Shown: positions 8,015 to 18,161 of the stretch, one piece after another | Layout: every line of letters begins with the position of its first letter | How positions within the stretch are numbered: position 1 is the first letter of the stretch | Source: Paenibacillus agricola | GTDB lineage: Bacteria; Bacillota; Bacilli; Paenibacillales; NBRC-103111 | NCBI RefSeq assembly: GCF_011440305.1 | Contig: NZ_JAAOIW010000003.1 | Location: 363,478-427,477, forward strand | Direction of reading: 5' to 3' | DNA length: 64,000 bases | Program-made: the position numbers and the translations under genes | Notes under the pieces: generated by a model | What the model saw: only the letters and a program-made list of their open reading frames with translations | The model's database searches: none | Told to the model about the DNA's origin: nothing

Positions 8015-9406
8015 TTATAGCTGTTTCAATTCTGTACGTTCATTTAGGGCTCGTACCAATCCATCCGCCGCTTTCCATATATCGCCTGCACCCATGGTAA
8101 TGACAAGGTCGCCGCTTTGTACATGAGCCAGCAAATAAGCCTGTACTTCCTCTTTGCTTGGAATATAACGCACATGTGGATTGCTATTTTGGCGAATTAA
8201 ATCCACCAGCTTTGCCGAGGTTATTCCCGCGATCTGCTGCTCGCCGGCGGGCGAATAAATGTCAGTAATTATGACCTCATCGGCAGCTTTAAAAGCAAGG
8301 CTAAATTGCTCGAACAAAAAATAAGTGCGGGTATATCTTTGCGGTTGAAAAACAGCAATAATCTTTTTGCCCGTTGCTTTGGCAGCACTGATCGTTGCTT
8401 CAATTTCTGTTGGATGGTGCGCATAGTCATCGATGACCAGAATATTATTGATTTCTCCGAGCACTTGAAACCGACGTTTAGCACCTCGGAAAACTGTGAT
8501 AGCTTCAGCAATCTGCTTAAACGTTAAGCCAGCCTCCAGGCAAGTAATTAGAGTTGCCAATGCGTTATATACATTATGTTTGCCTGGCACAGACAGCTGA
8601 AGCGTCCCCAATCGCTTGCCATGATGCTTAACCTCAAAGCACACCTTACGGTCACCCAGCTCTATGCTGCAGGCTGTATAATCGGCATCGGTTTCAATAC
8701 CGTAAGTAATCACTTCGCTTTTAATGCTCGGAATCAGCTCTCGGAGGTACATATCATCATTACAAACAACAGCCTTACCTTGTAGGCTGACTTGGCTTAA
8801 GAACTGGGCGTACGCCTTCTTCAAATTTTCAAAATCACCGTTGTAATTTTCCAAGTGGTCAGCTTCAATATTGTTGACTAAAGCAATAAAAGGATGATAT
8901 TGCAGAAAGGAGCCGTCGCTCTCATCAGCCTCAGCCACCACCCAGTCACCTTTGCCAGCCTTGGCATTGCTTCCGACATTCATAATTTCTCCACCAATGA
9001 TATAGGTAGGGTCCATCAGGCATTCTTCCAGCACCAAAGCAATCATCGAGGACGTTGTCGTCTTTCCATGGGCACCGGCTATAGCTATCCCTTTTTTGGC
9101 GTCCATCAGCCGTGCCAGCATTTGTGAACGGTGCAGGATCGGTATATTCGACTCTTCGGCGGCCTTGATCTCCACATTGTCTTTAGACAGCGCCGTTGAA
9201 TAAACAACAAGGTCTGCCCCTTTTACATTGCCAGCCTCATGCCCTACAAATACTTTGGCCCCTTTAGCGGCCAGCTTCTCCGCCAGCTCCTGAGGCGCTA
9301 AATCGGAGCCTGATATTTGGTAGCCCATTTCCAGCATCACCTTGGCAATGGCGCTCATCCCATATCCGCCTATACCGATAAAATGGATGTGCTCAGATGT
9401 ATTCAA
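8015..9406 (-). CDS. murC: UDP-N-acetylmuramate--L-alanine ligase
   Basis: Cytoplasmic ATP-dependent ligase adding L-Ala to UDP-MurNAc, first amino-acid step of peptidoglycan synthesis. 463 residues with the Rossmann start IHFIGIGGYGMSAIA, the ATP loop GAHGKTTTSSM, VAEADESDGSF and DDYAHHPTEI. I choose the TTG at 9406 (MNTSEHIHFIG), with GGTGAG 6 bases upstream and the family-typical N-terminus; the ATG at 9463 would add 19 residues and overlap folC by 50 bases. Last gene of valS-folC-murC, 7 bases after folC. Confidence 0.95.
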   Translation of the reverse strand: MNTSEHIHFIGIGGYGMSAIAKVMLEMGYQISGSDLAPQELAEKLAAKGAKVFVGHEAGNVKGADLVVYSTALSKDNVEIKAAEESNIPILHRSQMLARLMDAKKGIAIAGAHGKTTTSSMIALVLEECLMDPTYIIGGEIMNVGSNAKAGKGDWVVAEADESDGSFLQYHPFIALVNNIEADHLENYNGDFENLKKAYAQFLSQVSLQGKAVVCNDDMYLRELIPSIKSEVITYGIETDADYTACSIELGDRKVCFEVKHHGKRLGTLQLSVPGKHNVYNALATLITCLEAGLTFKQIAEAITVFRGAKRRFQVLGEINNILVIDDYAHHPTEIEATISAAKATGKKIIAVFQPQRYTRTYFLFEQFSLAFKAADEVIITDIYSPAGEQQIAGITSAKLVDLIRQNSNPHVRYIPSKEEVQAYLLAHVQSGDLVITMGAGDIWKAADGLVRALNERTELKQL

Positions 9407-9413
9407 GCCGCTC

Positions 9414-10829
9414 TCACCAGCCTTTTTCAGAATCGGATTGATAAAGGATCCAGGAACGGACATCCCCTATTAAATATAAGGTACCGGACACAACGGCCAA
9501 ATCTTTCTCTGTTGTTCTGCTTTTTGCCAGCTCTAAAGCTACCCTCCAGTCCGGCTCTGCAATGATTTCAATATCAGGCAGGTTCATTTCCTTAGCGATC
9601 GTTGCAGCTAGCTCAGCTAGCTTGGTTGCCTCTTCTTTTTTGTACCACACTGGTTCCGTAACAATTAAAGTGTTCACCAATGGTAGTATATGCCGCAAAT
9701 AACCGGAATGATTCTTGGTTGACAGCATTCCCATAACAAAATGTAGCTGGTCATAGCGGTAGGTATCCCTAAGCGCTTGCGCCAGCGCCGCGCCGCCTTC
9801 CGGATTGTGGGCTCCGTCTATCAGGATGCGAGGCTCCGTAGAGACCATCTCTAACCGTCCAGCCCAACGGGTCTCTTTCATCGCACGTAATAGCACATCA
9901 TCTTCGATGATTAATGCATAGTATTGGCGCAGCAGTTCAAGGGTCATCAGCGCAACTGCGGCATTTTGTAATTGATGTGTTCCATTCATAGATATACATA
10001 CTTGGTTAATCGAGCGAAAGGGCCCTTCAAAATTGAAAATTTGTTCATTCTCTTGCGATGAAAGGACCTCATAGCGGAAGTTCCGGTTATTTAAGTAAAG
10101 CGTGCAGTTTTTGGATTTGGCTTCCTGTGCAAGGATATCGATCAAGCCTGGCTGGTCAACCGCGCTCACTACAGGCATGCCCGCTTTAATAATCGCTGCC
10201 TTTTCTGCAGCCACCGCCTCCAGCGTATTCCCCAGTATTTCCATATGGTCATGGCCTACATTTGTAATTACCGTCATAATGGACTTGACGATATTCGTCG
10301 AATCCAGCCGTCCGCCCAAACCCGTCTCCCACACTACGTAATCTACACAAGCCGTTTTGGCAAAATAATCGATCGCTACCGCAGTCGATACCTCGAACAT
10401 AGTAGGCTGGCCCAATTCAGACGCAGCAACCTGGTCGACTAATGGTTTGAGCTTGTTCACCGTGAAAAGCAGATCCTCGTCAGCCATGTTCGATCCGTTC
10501 CAGCGGATTCGATCCGTATATTTCTCAATGTACGGAGAAGTAAAGGTGCCCACCCCATAATCGCTTTGCTTGAGCACCTCGGTCAGATATGCGCATACCG
10601 AGCCTTTGCCGTTAGTCCCGGCAATATGAATAAACTTCAGACGGCGTTCTGGATTGCCCAGCAGCTCCATCAACCGCTCCATCCGCTTGAGACCTGGTTT
10701 AATCCCGAATTTCACCAGGTTGACGATCCAATCTATCGCCTCTGCCGCACTTTGAAATGCATCTACCCTATCAGCAGCATTGGAATTACCATCCAAATTT
10801 AGTTGTGTTTCCTTCGCCTCATTACTCAC
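9414..10829 (-). CDS. folC: Folylpolyglutamate/dihydrofolate synthase
   Basis: Mur-ligase-fold enzyme adding glutamate to dihydropteroate and tetrahydrofolates. 471 residues with the ATP loop FIHIAGTNGKGSVCAYL, the omega-loop TSPYIEKYTDRI and the metal-binding His in DGAHNPEGGAALA. Starts with GTG at 10829, with GAGGGTGAG upstream that overlaps the end of valS, so it is co-transcribed with valS and probably translationally coupled. Confidence 0.95.
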   Translation of the reverse strand: MSNEAKETQLNLDGNSNAADRVDAFQSAAEAIDWIVNLVKFGIKPGLKRMERLMELLGNPERRLKFIHIAGTNGKGSVCAYLTEVLKQSDYGVGTFTSPYIEKYTDRIRWNGSNMADEDLLFTVNKLKPLVDQVAASELGQPTMFEVSTAVAIDYFAKTACVDYVVWETGLGGRLDSTNIVKSIMTVITNVGHDHMEILGNTLEAVAAEKAAIIKAGMPVVSAVDQPGLIDILAQEAKSKNCTLYLNNRNFRYEVLSSQENEQIFNFEGPFRSINQVCISMNGTHQLQNAAVALMTLELLRQYYALIIEDDVLLRAMKETRWAGRLEMVSTEPRILIDGAHNPEGGAALAQALRDTYRYDQLHFVMGMLSTKNHSGYLRHILPLVNTLIVTEPVWYKKEEATKLAELAATIAKEMNLPDIEIIAEPDWRVALELAKSRTTEKDLAVVSGTLYLIGDVRSWILYQSDSEKGW

Positions 10830-10835
10830 TTGTAC

Positions 10836-13505
10836 TCACCCTCTCAGCTCTGCCAAGCGGGCAATTACTTTATCACGCTTATCAGCGTAATCGGCCAGCT
10901 TCGCTTTTTCTTCATCAATCACCTTGGCAGGAGCCTTGGCGACGAAGCCTGCATTTCCAAGCTTCTTCTCGATCCGCTCAACCTCACCATGCAACGATTG
11001 CAATTCTTTTTCCAAACGTACCAATTCTTGCGATATATCGATTAAGCCAGCAAGCGGCAAATACAGCTCAGCACCTGTAACGATGCCCGTCATCGCTTTG
11101 TCCGGGTTCACGATCGTTAAGCTGACCTCAAGCAAGGAGGTATTGCTAAAACGGCGAATATATTCCTCGTTGCGCTTAAGGATGGCCAAATATTCAGCAT
11201 TTGCCGGCTTTACGAGCAGCTCAATTTTTTTGCTCATCGGCACATTAACTTCAGCACGAATATTGCGTACGGCACGAATCACATCCATCAGCAGATCCAT
11301 CTCGCGTACCGCTTCCGCGGCCTCCCAGCTTTCCTTATATACCGGCCAAGGTGCAAGTGTAATCGTTTCGCCCTCATGAGGAAGATGCTGCCAAATCTCT
11401 TCGGAGAGGAAAGGCATAAACGGATGAATAAGGCGTTGAGTTTGATCCATTACATAAGCAAGAACGGACTGTGTCGTTTTTTTTGCTTGTGCGTCAGTAC
11501 CATATAGAGAAAGCTTGCTAAATTCAATATACCAGTCACAGAGGTCATCCCAAATGAAGTTATACAGCAAACGCCCGGTTTCCGCGAATTCGTAAGAATC
11601 AATCAGCCTGGTAATATCGCGTACCGTTTCATTCAAGCGATGCAGAATCCAGCGGTCTGCTGTGCTGAGCGTACCTGTCAAATCGATATCCTTGATAGAA
11701 AAGCCGTTCAGGTTCATCAAGACAAATCGGGAGGCGTTCCAAATTTTATTAGCAAAATTACGTGCCTGCTCTACCTTCTCCCAGCGGAAGCGCAAATCCT
11801 GGCCGGATGTCGAGCCTGTGGAGAGCATAAACCGCATTGCATCGGCGCCATACTTCTCAATAACCTCCAGCGGATCTACACCATTGCCAAGCGATTTGGA
11901 CATCTTGTGACCATCCGCATCACGTACCAAGCCATGCATAAGCACGTCTTTGAAAGGAATTTGGTCGGTAAATTCCAATGCCGTGAAGATCATCCGCGAA
12001 ACCCAAAAGCCAATAATGTCGTAACCTGTTACAAGCAAGCTAGTTGGATAGAAGCGGCTTAAATCCTCGGTTTCATCGGGCCAGCCCAGTGTCGAGAAGG
12101 GCCATAACGCGGAGCTAAACCATGTATCCAGTACATCCTCGTCCTGTCGCAGATTTGTGCTGCCGCATTTCGAGCATACCTCCACCAAGTCATGTGCTAC
12201 ATGGATTTCATTGCAATCCTCGCAATACCAAGCAGGGATTTGGTGCCCCCACCACAGCTGGCGGGAAATACACCAATCCCGGACGTTTTCGATCCAATAT
12301 AAATAAGTCTTCTCAAAGCGGTCGGGGACAAAATGAACCCCTGTACCTGATTTTTGTGATTCGATTGCTTTCTCAGCCAGTGGCTTCATGTTGACGAACC
12401 ACTGTGTAGATAAATAAGGCTCAACCACCGCGCCGCTGCGCTCACTGTGCCCAACCTGGTGTACGTGATCCTCGATCTTCACAAGGACACCGTTTTCCTT
12501 CATATCGGCAACGATCTGCTTCCTGCATTCGAACCGGTCCAGCCCTTTATATGCCCCTGCAAGATCATTCATTGTACCAGTTTCATCCATTACCAATACC
12601 TGCGGCAAATCATGGCGCTTGCCAACCTCGAAGTCATTCGGATCGTGGGCCGGCGTAATTTTAACTGCACCCGTTCCAAATTCCTTATCCACATACTCGT
12701 CGCCGATAATCGGAATTTCACGGTTAACAAATGGTAAGGTGATCATCTTGCCGATCAGATGCTTGTAACGGTCATCCTCCGGATGTACAGCAACGGCTGT
12801 ATCGCCAAGCATGGTTTCTGGGCGTGTTGTTGCCACAACGATGTAATCCTCACTGTCCTTGACCGTATATTTCAAATGATACAGATGTCCCTGTACCTCT
12901 TTATGCTCAACCTCAATATCCGATATCGCCGTACGTGCCGCAGGATCCCAATTTATAATATAGTTGCCGCGGTAGATCAAGCCTTTGTTATACATCGTTA
13001 CGAAAACTTCGCGGACAGCCTTCGAGAGGCCTTCATCCAACGTGAAACGCTCACGGGAATAATCCAGGGAAAATCCCATTTGCGCCCACTGCTCGTGGAT
13101 GGATTCGGCATAAAGAGCTTTCCATTCCCATACCTTCTCCAGAAACTTTTCACGGCCTAGGTCATAACGGGTAATGCCTTCCTCACGCAGCTTCTGCTCC
13201 ACCCGGGTCTGGGTAGCTATACCTGCATGATCGGAGCCCGGCAGCCATAATGTATCATAGCCCTGCATCCTTTTCGTCCGGATCATAATATCTTGCAATG
13301 TGCAGTCCAGTGCATGGCCGATATGCAGCATACCGGTTACATTCGGCGGTGGAATCACGATCGTATACGTCTCTGCATCCTTGCGTTTGCCTGCTTTAAA
13401 ATATTCGCCCTTCAGCCAATAATCATACCATTTCTTTTCTGCTTCCTTTGGGTCATAGGTTGTTGGCATTTCAGTTGTGTTTGCTTCTATTTTTGCTTCT
13501 TCCAT
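10836..13505 (-). CDS. valS: Valyl-tRNA synthetase
   Basis: Class I aminoacyl-tRNA synthetase charging tRNA-Val. 889 residues with [16 protein letters not shown] (HIGH) near residue 45, an editing CP1 domain, the Cys4 zinc-ribbon CEDCNEIH...[19 protein letters not shown] (KMSKS), and a C-terminal coiled-coil arm ([20 protein letters not shown]). Start at 13505 has GGAGG 8 bases upstream; the Met five codons earlier overlaps that site. Expression is controlled by the T-box leader immediately upstream. Confidence 0.98.
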   Translation of the reverse strand: MEEAKIEANTTEMPTTYDPKEAEKKWYDYWLKGEYFKAGKRKDAETYTIVIPPPNVTGMLHIGHALDCTLQDIMIRTKRMQGYDTLWLPGSDHAGIATQTRVEQKLREEGITRYDLGREKFLEKVWEWKALYAESIHEQWAQMGFSLDYSRERFTLDEGLSKAVREVFVTMYNKGLIYRGNYIINWDPAARTAISDIEVEHKEVQGHLYHLKYTVKDSEDYIVVATTRPETMLGDTAVAVHPEDDRYKHLIGKMITLPFVNREIPIIGDEYVDKEFGTGAVKITPAHDPNDFEVGKRHDLPQVLVMDETGTMNDLAGAYKGLDRFECRKQIVADMKENGVLVKIEDHVHQVGHSERSGAVVEPYLSTQWFVNMKPLAEKAIESQKSGTGVHFVPDRFEKTYLYWIENVRDWCISRQLWWGHQIPAWYCEDCNEIHVAHDLVEVCSKCGSTNLRQDEDVLDTWFSSALWPFSTLGWPDETEDLSRFYPTSLLVTGYDIIGFWVSRMIFTALEFTDQIPFKDVLMHGLVRDADGHKMSKSLGNGVDPLEVIEKYGADAMRFMLSTGSTSGQDLRFRWEKVEQARNFANKIWNASRFVLMNLNGFSIKDIDLTGTLSTADRWILHRLNETVRDITRLIDSYEFAETGRLLYNFIWDDLCDWYIEFSKLSLYGTDAQAKKTTQSVLAYVMDQTQRLIHPFMPFLSEEIWQHLPHEGETITLAPWPVYKESWEAAEAVREMDLLMDVIRAVRNIRAEVNVPMSKKIELLVKPANAEYLAILKRNEEYIRRFSNTSLLEVSLTIVNPDKAMTGIVTGAELYLPLAGLIDISQELVRLEKELQSLHGEVERIEKKLGNAGFVAKAPAKVIDEEKAKLADYADKRDKVIARLAELRG

Positions 13506-13544
13506 CGCTGGTTCCTCCATGACATATACATACTATTTTGAACA

Positions 13545-13936
13545 ACAAAAAATCCTTCCGCCGCAAAGGACGAAAGGATATGCTTCCGTGGTACCACCTT
13601 TATTCCGCATAAGAACGAAGCCTTGAGCTGGATGCTGCCGAAAACTGGCGGCTTTCCCTTCCCTAGTAGCTTGCTTCCTTCTGAAATGCGGCACTTCAAC
13701 AGATAACGGCTGATACCGGCAATATCTATATACCTGAGAGTCCACCCCACACTTCAGCCTTCGAAACCTTCTTGTTCCTTCGAAGAGATGATGGGCTTTT
13801 CTGCAAGCCTTGAATATCGCAACTCCAGGGCGACTTCGGCAAGTTACATCCTACGGAACCTCTCAGCGTAACAATTCCGCTCTCTGATGGGTTAGCTGCC
13901 TACTATTCCCTTTCCAAGTTATTGAAACATATGATG
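13545..13936 (-). ncRNA. T-box riboswitch leader of valS
   Basis: Leader of about 390 bases that senses uncharged tRNA. The T-box core AAGGTGGTACCACGG lies at 13600-13586. It is followed by a terminator: ATCCTTTCG (13579-13571) pairs with CGGAAGGAT (13560-13552), then six T. Stem-I elements are visible near the 5' end: AGTAG at about 13904-13900 and AGAGAG at about 13885-13880. A GTC triplet at 13834-13832, in the context GAAGTCG, is my candidate valine specifier; its exact place in the specifier loop was not modelled. Charged tRNA should allow termination, uncharged tRNA-Val antitermination. Confidence 0.93.
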
Positions 13937-13942
13937 ATTCCT

Positions 13943-13971
13943 ATGATAAACAACATTATCGATCGAGTCAA
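13943..13971 (-). promoter_or_regulatory. Promoter of the valS T-box transcript
   Basis: Minus strand TTGACT (13971-13966), 17-base spacer, TATCAT (13948-13943). Transcription would begin near 13936, just before the T-box stem I. Confidence 0.75.
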
Positions 13972-14017
13972 TATGAGGATGGCCTGCAATCAGCCCTTTC
14001 TTCTTCATTATAACCGA

Positions 14018-14062
14018 AAAACGCCCCAGCCAACCCTATTTCGGGCCAGCTTAGGGGCGTTT
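14018..14062 (-). terminator. Intrinsic terminator after the SpoVID-like gene
   Basis: Minus strand AAACGCCCC (14062-14054) pairs with GGGGCGTTT (14027-14019) and continues into T. It isolates the SpoVID-like gene from the valS promoter. Confidence 0.85.
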
Positions 14063-14089
14063 ATTCATACCGTACGGGAACTTATCGAG

Positions 14090-15058
14090 TTATCGAGGGA
14101 TGTATACAATTTGCCCTTCGGTTACTTCCTGCTCCGGCAATCGATTGAATAAGGCGATCTCACGTGGGTTTAACTCGTAACGCTTCGCAATTGTATCCAA
14201 TGTTTCTTCCTTTTGGACGATACATAAACGGAGCCTGCGAAATTCTTGCTGGTCATTGGTGGTATTCAATAATAGTTTTTTCCATTCCAACCTGTCGCCT
14301 GGAGCGATAGCCCCGGCTCCGGCTCCGGCTTGCTCGGTACGTTGCTCCGCTGTGACTGAAGCTGAGCTGCTTAGCAATGATGTTAAGCCGATCGGCTTGG
14401 GAGCCTTGAGTTCTTCCGGTTGTTTGCCTGTAAAGGCAATTTTCATTTCCTTCTTCTCATCGACTAAAACTTCATCTGTGGATATGTCTACTTGCTGCTG
14501 TGCAGCCTCCATTAGTGCTTCTTCTTGCAGCCACAGCTGTTCTTCCTGCTGGTTCTCTAACGCCCATTCGTTGACTAATGGATCTGGAGGCGGCAACGGA
14601 GATCGCTCTTGGATGGGAGGTGCAGCATGGTTATTTACAAACACCACTTCCTCCTCCTCATCCTCATTCCATGGATTCCGCTCCACGGACAGCGCCACCT
14701 CCTCCAGTCCGTTTAGAGAAAGCACACCTGTAATATTGAGGCTTCGTGTAGAAAGAATGTCAACATCAAAATTTTCGATCTCAACGGCAATGTCCTGGGT
14801 GCGCTGTACACGGTTCATGGGCAATGTAATCTCAACCGGAATCAGGTGTTCGAGCGTACGGTTCCCCATACCCTGTTCATCCACATAAGTGCCTGTCAAC
14901 AGCAGATTGCCCCGTAGCAACGCTTGGTCGTCATGAGGAACAACCTGAATATGAGGAACGAGCTCCACATTCTCCAGTTCTTTTATGCCGGCTAAGCCCT
15001 CCGACAAATGCACCCGTTCATAGATATCAAACCGCAACCCATTTTGCTGCTCGGCCAC
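14090..15058 (-). CDS. spoVID: SpoVID-like spore-coat morphogenetic protein with LysM domain
   Basis: 322 residues. The N-terminal about 135 residues (LRFDIYERVHLSEGL, VVPHDDQALLRGNLLLTGTY) resemble the SpoVID beta-rich domain that encases the forespore with coat; a long acidic middle region follows; the last 50 residues are a LysM domain (VQKEETLDTIAKRYELN...VTEGQIVYIPR). In B. subtilis spoVID also sits between valS and hemL. Symbol assigned on architecture plus synteny; expected to be made in the mother cell, though no sigma-E promoter was identified. Confidence 0.82.
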   Translation of the reverse strand: MAEQQNGLRFDIYERVHLSEGLAGIKELENVELVPHIQVVPHDDQALLRGNLLLTGTYVDEQGMGNRTLEHLIPVEITLPMNRVQRTQDIAVEIENFDVDILSTRSLNITGVLSLNGLEEVALSVERNPWNEDEEEEVVFVNNHAAPPIQERSPLPPPDPLVNEWALENQQEEQLWLQEEALMEAAQQQVDISTDEVLVDEKKEMKIAFTGKQPEELKAPKPIGLTSLLSSSASVTAEQRTEQAGAGAGAIAPGDRLEWKKLLLNTTNDQQEFRRLRLCIVQKEETLDTIAKRYELNPREIALFNRLPEQEVTEGQIVYIPR

Positions 15059-15152
15059 TGTCTTGTCCTCCCTTCAAAAACTAAATCATCCAACCCAGTT
15101 AAGCTGTTTTAGTTGTCTTTAGATTTATATGGTTTGTGAGGAAGGAGCATGA

Positions 15153-16034
15153 CTATATTTTTTGCAGAGTAGCCAATAGCTCCTGAAAATCAAGGGGCCA
15201 AGGGTCATAAACTTCGATTGGCTCGCCAGTCAACGGATGGCTAAAAGATAAACATTCACCGTGCAGCGCTTGCCTGGATATCCCCGTATTTTGCCCACCA
15301 TACAAGCGATCTCCCCAAATTGGAAAACCCAGATGGCTCAAATGAACACGGATTTGGTGGGTCCTCCCTGTCTCCAACCGAAGCCTTACTAAGGTGGCTT
15401 GCTTAAAGGACTCCACAACTTCATAGTGGGTCACTGCACTTTCTCCGGTTGGCGATACACGCCTGCGTGCTGGATGATGGCGATCCTTTCCTATCGGCAC
15501 ATCCATTATTCCTTTAGGTTTGGTTATCCGCCCTTGCACAATTGCCACATAGTCGCGCCTAATCGACTTGTCGCGCATCGCTTCATCAAGCCTTAAATGC
15601 GCCCACTCATGCTTTGCATACAGCAAAGGTCCTGTCGTATCCTCATCCAGACGATGGATATGCCGTACCTTGCATGCCTGCCCTGTGCTCTCATAATAGC
15701 TAGCGACTGCCTCGGATAAAGTAGATGGCCCGGCGTTGCTTGCCCCGGAGCCATCCCCATGCACCTTCACCCCAGCAGACTTGTGGACAACCAGACAGAA
15801 ATCGTCTTCGTAAAGCACTTCTACTGGCACCCATTCCTGCATATCATGCAGGAGTTCATTAGGAAATAGCTTTAAGCTGACCCGGTTCCCTTTACTGGAG
15901 AATCCGCCACTTCTGACTAACTTTTTCAGGTACGGATCGGATATTCGGATATAAGCGCCAATATCGACCTCGGATTCGAGTGGACGCGGTAGTATAAGCT
16001 CCAACCATTCTCCCTTTTTCTTCCATGGAACCAT
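15153..16034 (-). CDS. RluA-family RNA pseudouridine synthase
   Basis: Converts specific uridines of rRNA or tRNA to pseudouridine. 293 residues: a short N-terminal region, then the RluA catalytic domain with HRLDEDTTGPLLYAK, where the Asp is the nucleophile, RRDYVAIVQG and TGRTHQIRVHLSHLGFPIWGD. The target base cannot be read from sequence. AAGGTG lies 10 bases before the ATG, inside the stop region of a 40-residue membrane protein gene only 1 base upstream, suggesting coupling. Confidence 0.9.
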   Translation of the reverse strand: MVPWKKKGEWLELILPRPLESEVDIGAYIRISDPYLKKLVRSGGFSSKGNRVSLKLFPNELLHDMQEWVPVEVLYEDDFCLVVHKSAGVKVHGDGSGASNAGPSTLSEAVASYYESTGQACKVRHIHRLDEDTTGPLLYAKHEWAHLRLDEAMRDKSIRRDYVAIVQGRITKPKGIMDVPIGKDRHHPARRRVSPTGESAVTHYEVVESFKQATLVRLRLETGRTHQIRVHLSHLGFPIWGDRLYGGQNTGISRQALHGECLSFSHPLTGEPIEVYDPWPLDFQELLATLQKI

Positions 16035-16035
16035 G

Positions 16036-16158
16036 CTATTTATTCACCTTTTTCATATGGTAGACTCCATAAGCAACCAGCCCCAGGAATATTAAAAAAA
16101 ACACAAACATAACCACATAGGTTTCTAACGTAATCCCGTAAACACTGTATTTTTCCAC
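16036..16158 (-). CDS. 40-residue single-pass membrane protein
   Basis: GTG start with GAGGCGG 7 bases upstream, TAG stop at 16036. The product has a short outer N-terminus (MEKYSVYGITLE), one membrane helix (YVVMFVFFLIFLGLVAYGV) and a basic tail (YHMKKVNK). It is too short for ordinary ORF thresholds. The frame, ribosome site, hydrophobic pattern and 1-base gap to the pseudouridine synthase gene support it as a real gene; function unknown. Confidence 0.65.
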   Translation of the reverse strand: MEKYSVYGITLETYVVMFVFFLIFLGLVAYGVYHMKKVNK

Positions 16159-16334
16159 CGTTATACCGCCTCATTCTCAGGATATCTATACCCATTGTAG
16201 CAAATAAAATCCGTGACTACAAAAGGCATTTCCCCTTTCTGTCAAGTAAATTCATCTATTAAAATCACCGTATTTATGCTAGAATTAGATGTATTTATTT
16301 ATTTTTACACTTTGAAATAGGAGAGGACTACACA

Positions 16335-18161
16335 TTGAGCACTGCCCTACAATTCTTTCAGTCCACCAAGCAGCAGCTTCAGGATTGGAGTTGGTTTAAA
16401 CGCTCCCTAATGATATTCACTTTATTGACCTTCCTAGTCTCTAGCTTTTTATTTCTGACAAGCCCGGGAACAGACATCCGGATCTGGATGGCCAATTCCG
16501 TTATTATTACACAGCATCGTGAATGGGCATGGATCTTCGTAGGTACGGCACAACGAGACAGCATGGTTAGTGAAATGCATCAGTTCATTGAAGAAAATGC
16601 CGAGGAAAAGCAACAATTTAGCCTGATTAAGCATCAGCCAGTGCAAACAATAGCCACACGCAAAAACCGCACAATCGATGAGCTGATCAAGGTAGAAGAT
16701 ATATCGGGAACCTTCTGGAAAGGCAAACGGATGTATGTGTATGACCCCAAATCCATTCGTCTTATGACTCCTGCCAAAGCTGGAGAGGGCGAAAAAATCT
16801 CTGCTATGGTAAAGCGAACAGGAGCTGTAGCTGGTGTAAATGCCGGAGGTTTTGACGATCCTGAAGGCTTAGGCAACGGATTTGCTGCTATCGGGGCGAT
16901 TATCTCCGGGGGCGAAGTGATTTACACCGACCAAGAAAGCAATACTCCCCAGCATATCGTCGGCTTTACTAAGGACGGAACGCTCGTTATCGGTAAATAC
17001 AATATGTTTGAGCTCAAAGAGATGGGGATTTCTGAGGCTGCATCCTTCTATCCGCGCGTTATCGCCAATGGGAAGCCGCTTCCGATCAATGATGTAAGCC
17101 GTGCGCCCCGTACGGCCATCGCCCAAAAGGCAGACGGCACGGTCATCTTCATTATCGTCGATGGCCGGCAAACGCATAGCGTTGGAGCTACCCTAAAAGA
17201 AATACAGGATATCTTTCTTGCCGAGAATGTTATTAATGCAGGCTTTCTCGATGGCGGTGCCTCGTCCGAGCTAGTCGTAAACGGCGAACTTGTCACGAAG
17301 CCTTCCAGCCGTTACGGAGAGCGCAGGCTGCCCTCTGCTTATCTCGTGTATGACCATCCCGAGGATGCTGTAGCCAATCGGGTTTGGGACGGCTTAACCA
17401 CTATTAATGCAGGAGGCGCCTTCGACCACCCTGACTTTTTGAAGGAGCAAGCCGCCCGTAAAACGAATCCTAAGGCTGCTACAACCCCTACCACTACGCC
17501 CACAAAGCCAGTTGAACCTGTTAAACCTACCCAAACAGGAGCAGGGACAACTACGAATGGTGCAGGTAGCAAGCCTGCAGGCAGTACGGAAACAACAACA
17601 CCTGCACAAAAGGATAATAAGACGTCGGTTTCCCCTGCACCAAACAGCACTACAGATCCGGCAAAGGATGTAACAAAGCCGGTGACCAGCACGGGGAATC
17701 CGCAGCAGGGCAATAATCCAGCAGGTACAGGTTCCACAGGCAGTACGGCAACAACACCTGGCACCAACACTATGCCAGCGGCCGGTACAACAGCACCAGC
17801 CAATGCCACACCGACCGGTACCAGTCCTACTGTCCCTACAACGGCTGACCCAAGCATTAAGGTACCAGCAGGCGGCACCCTGGCACCTGCCGATAATATA
17901 GCGCCACCAATTACACCTCCAGCGTCTAGCGATGCCAATGTCAAAAGCCCTGCACCCGTAACAGCACCAGTTAGCGATTCGACAACCAAAACGACTCCAG
18001 CCGCTGATACAAGTGTAAAGACAACAGCACCAGTGACGGCTCCAACAACTACAACGCCAGCAGCAAATGCTCCGACAGGAGCCAGCAATGCTGCACCCCT
18101 TACAGTTTCTCCTGTCACACCAGTAACACCTGTGGCTCCAACAACACCAGCAGCGCCGTGA
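16335..18161 (+). CDS. Secreted/membrane phosphodiester glycosidase-like (NAGPA domain) protein with Pro/Thr tail
   Basis: 608 residues from a TTG start with AGGAGAGG 8 bases upstream. One N-terminal membrane anchor (residues about 24-44), then a NAGPA-type domain at about 90-345 with VAGVNAGGFDDPEG, PRTAIAQKADGT and AGFLDGGASSELVVNGELV, motifs of phosphodiester glycosidases and of exopolysaccharide-associated proteins in Firmicutes. Residues about 365-608 are a low-complexity Pro/Thr/Ala tail with no Cys or aromatic core, probably a wall-spanning spacer. Natural substrate unknown. Single-gene unit closed by a strong terminator. Confidence 0.85.
   Translation: MSTALQFFQSTKQQLQDWSWFKRSLMIFTLLTFLVSSFLFLTSPGTDIRIWMANSVIITQHREWAWIFVGTAQRDSMVSEMHQFIEENAEEKQQFSLIKHQPVQTIATRKNRTIDELIKVEDISGTFWKGKRMYVYDPKSIRLMTPAKAGEGEKISAMVKRTGAVAGVNAGGFDDPEGLGNGFAAIGAIISGGEVIYTDQESNTPQHIVGFTKDGTLVIGKYNMFELKEMGISEAASFYPRVIANGKPLPINDVSRAPRTAIAQKADGTVIFIIVDGRQTHSVGATLKEIQDIFLAENVINAGFLDGGASSELVVNGELVTKPSSRYGERRLPSAYLVYDHPEDAVANRVWDGLTTINAGGAFDHPDFLKEQAARKTNPKAATTPTTTPTKPVEPVKPTQTGAGTTTNGAGSKPAGSTETTTPAQKDNKTSVSPAPNSTTDPAKDVTKPVTSTGNPQQGNNPAGTGSTGSTATTPGTNTMPAAGTTAPANATPTGTSPTVPTTADPSIKVPAGGTLAPADNIAPPITPPASSDANVKSPAPVTAPVSDSTTKTTPAADTSVKTTAPVTAPTTTTPAANAPTGASNAAPLTVSPVTPVTPVAPTTPAAP

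Noticed and set aside
11640..12062. 140-codon plus-strand frame inside valS
   Set aside because: Antisense shadow of a highly conserved valS region; no ribosome site or recognisable product.
13487..13750. 87- and 70-codon frames upstream of valS
   Set aside because: They lie wholly within the T-box leader, whose RNA elements explain the sequence.
14256..14888. 210-codon plus-strand frame opposite spoVID
   Set aside because: Ser/Thr-rich shadow of an acidic low-complexity region.
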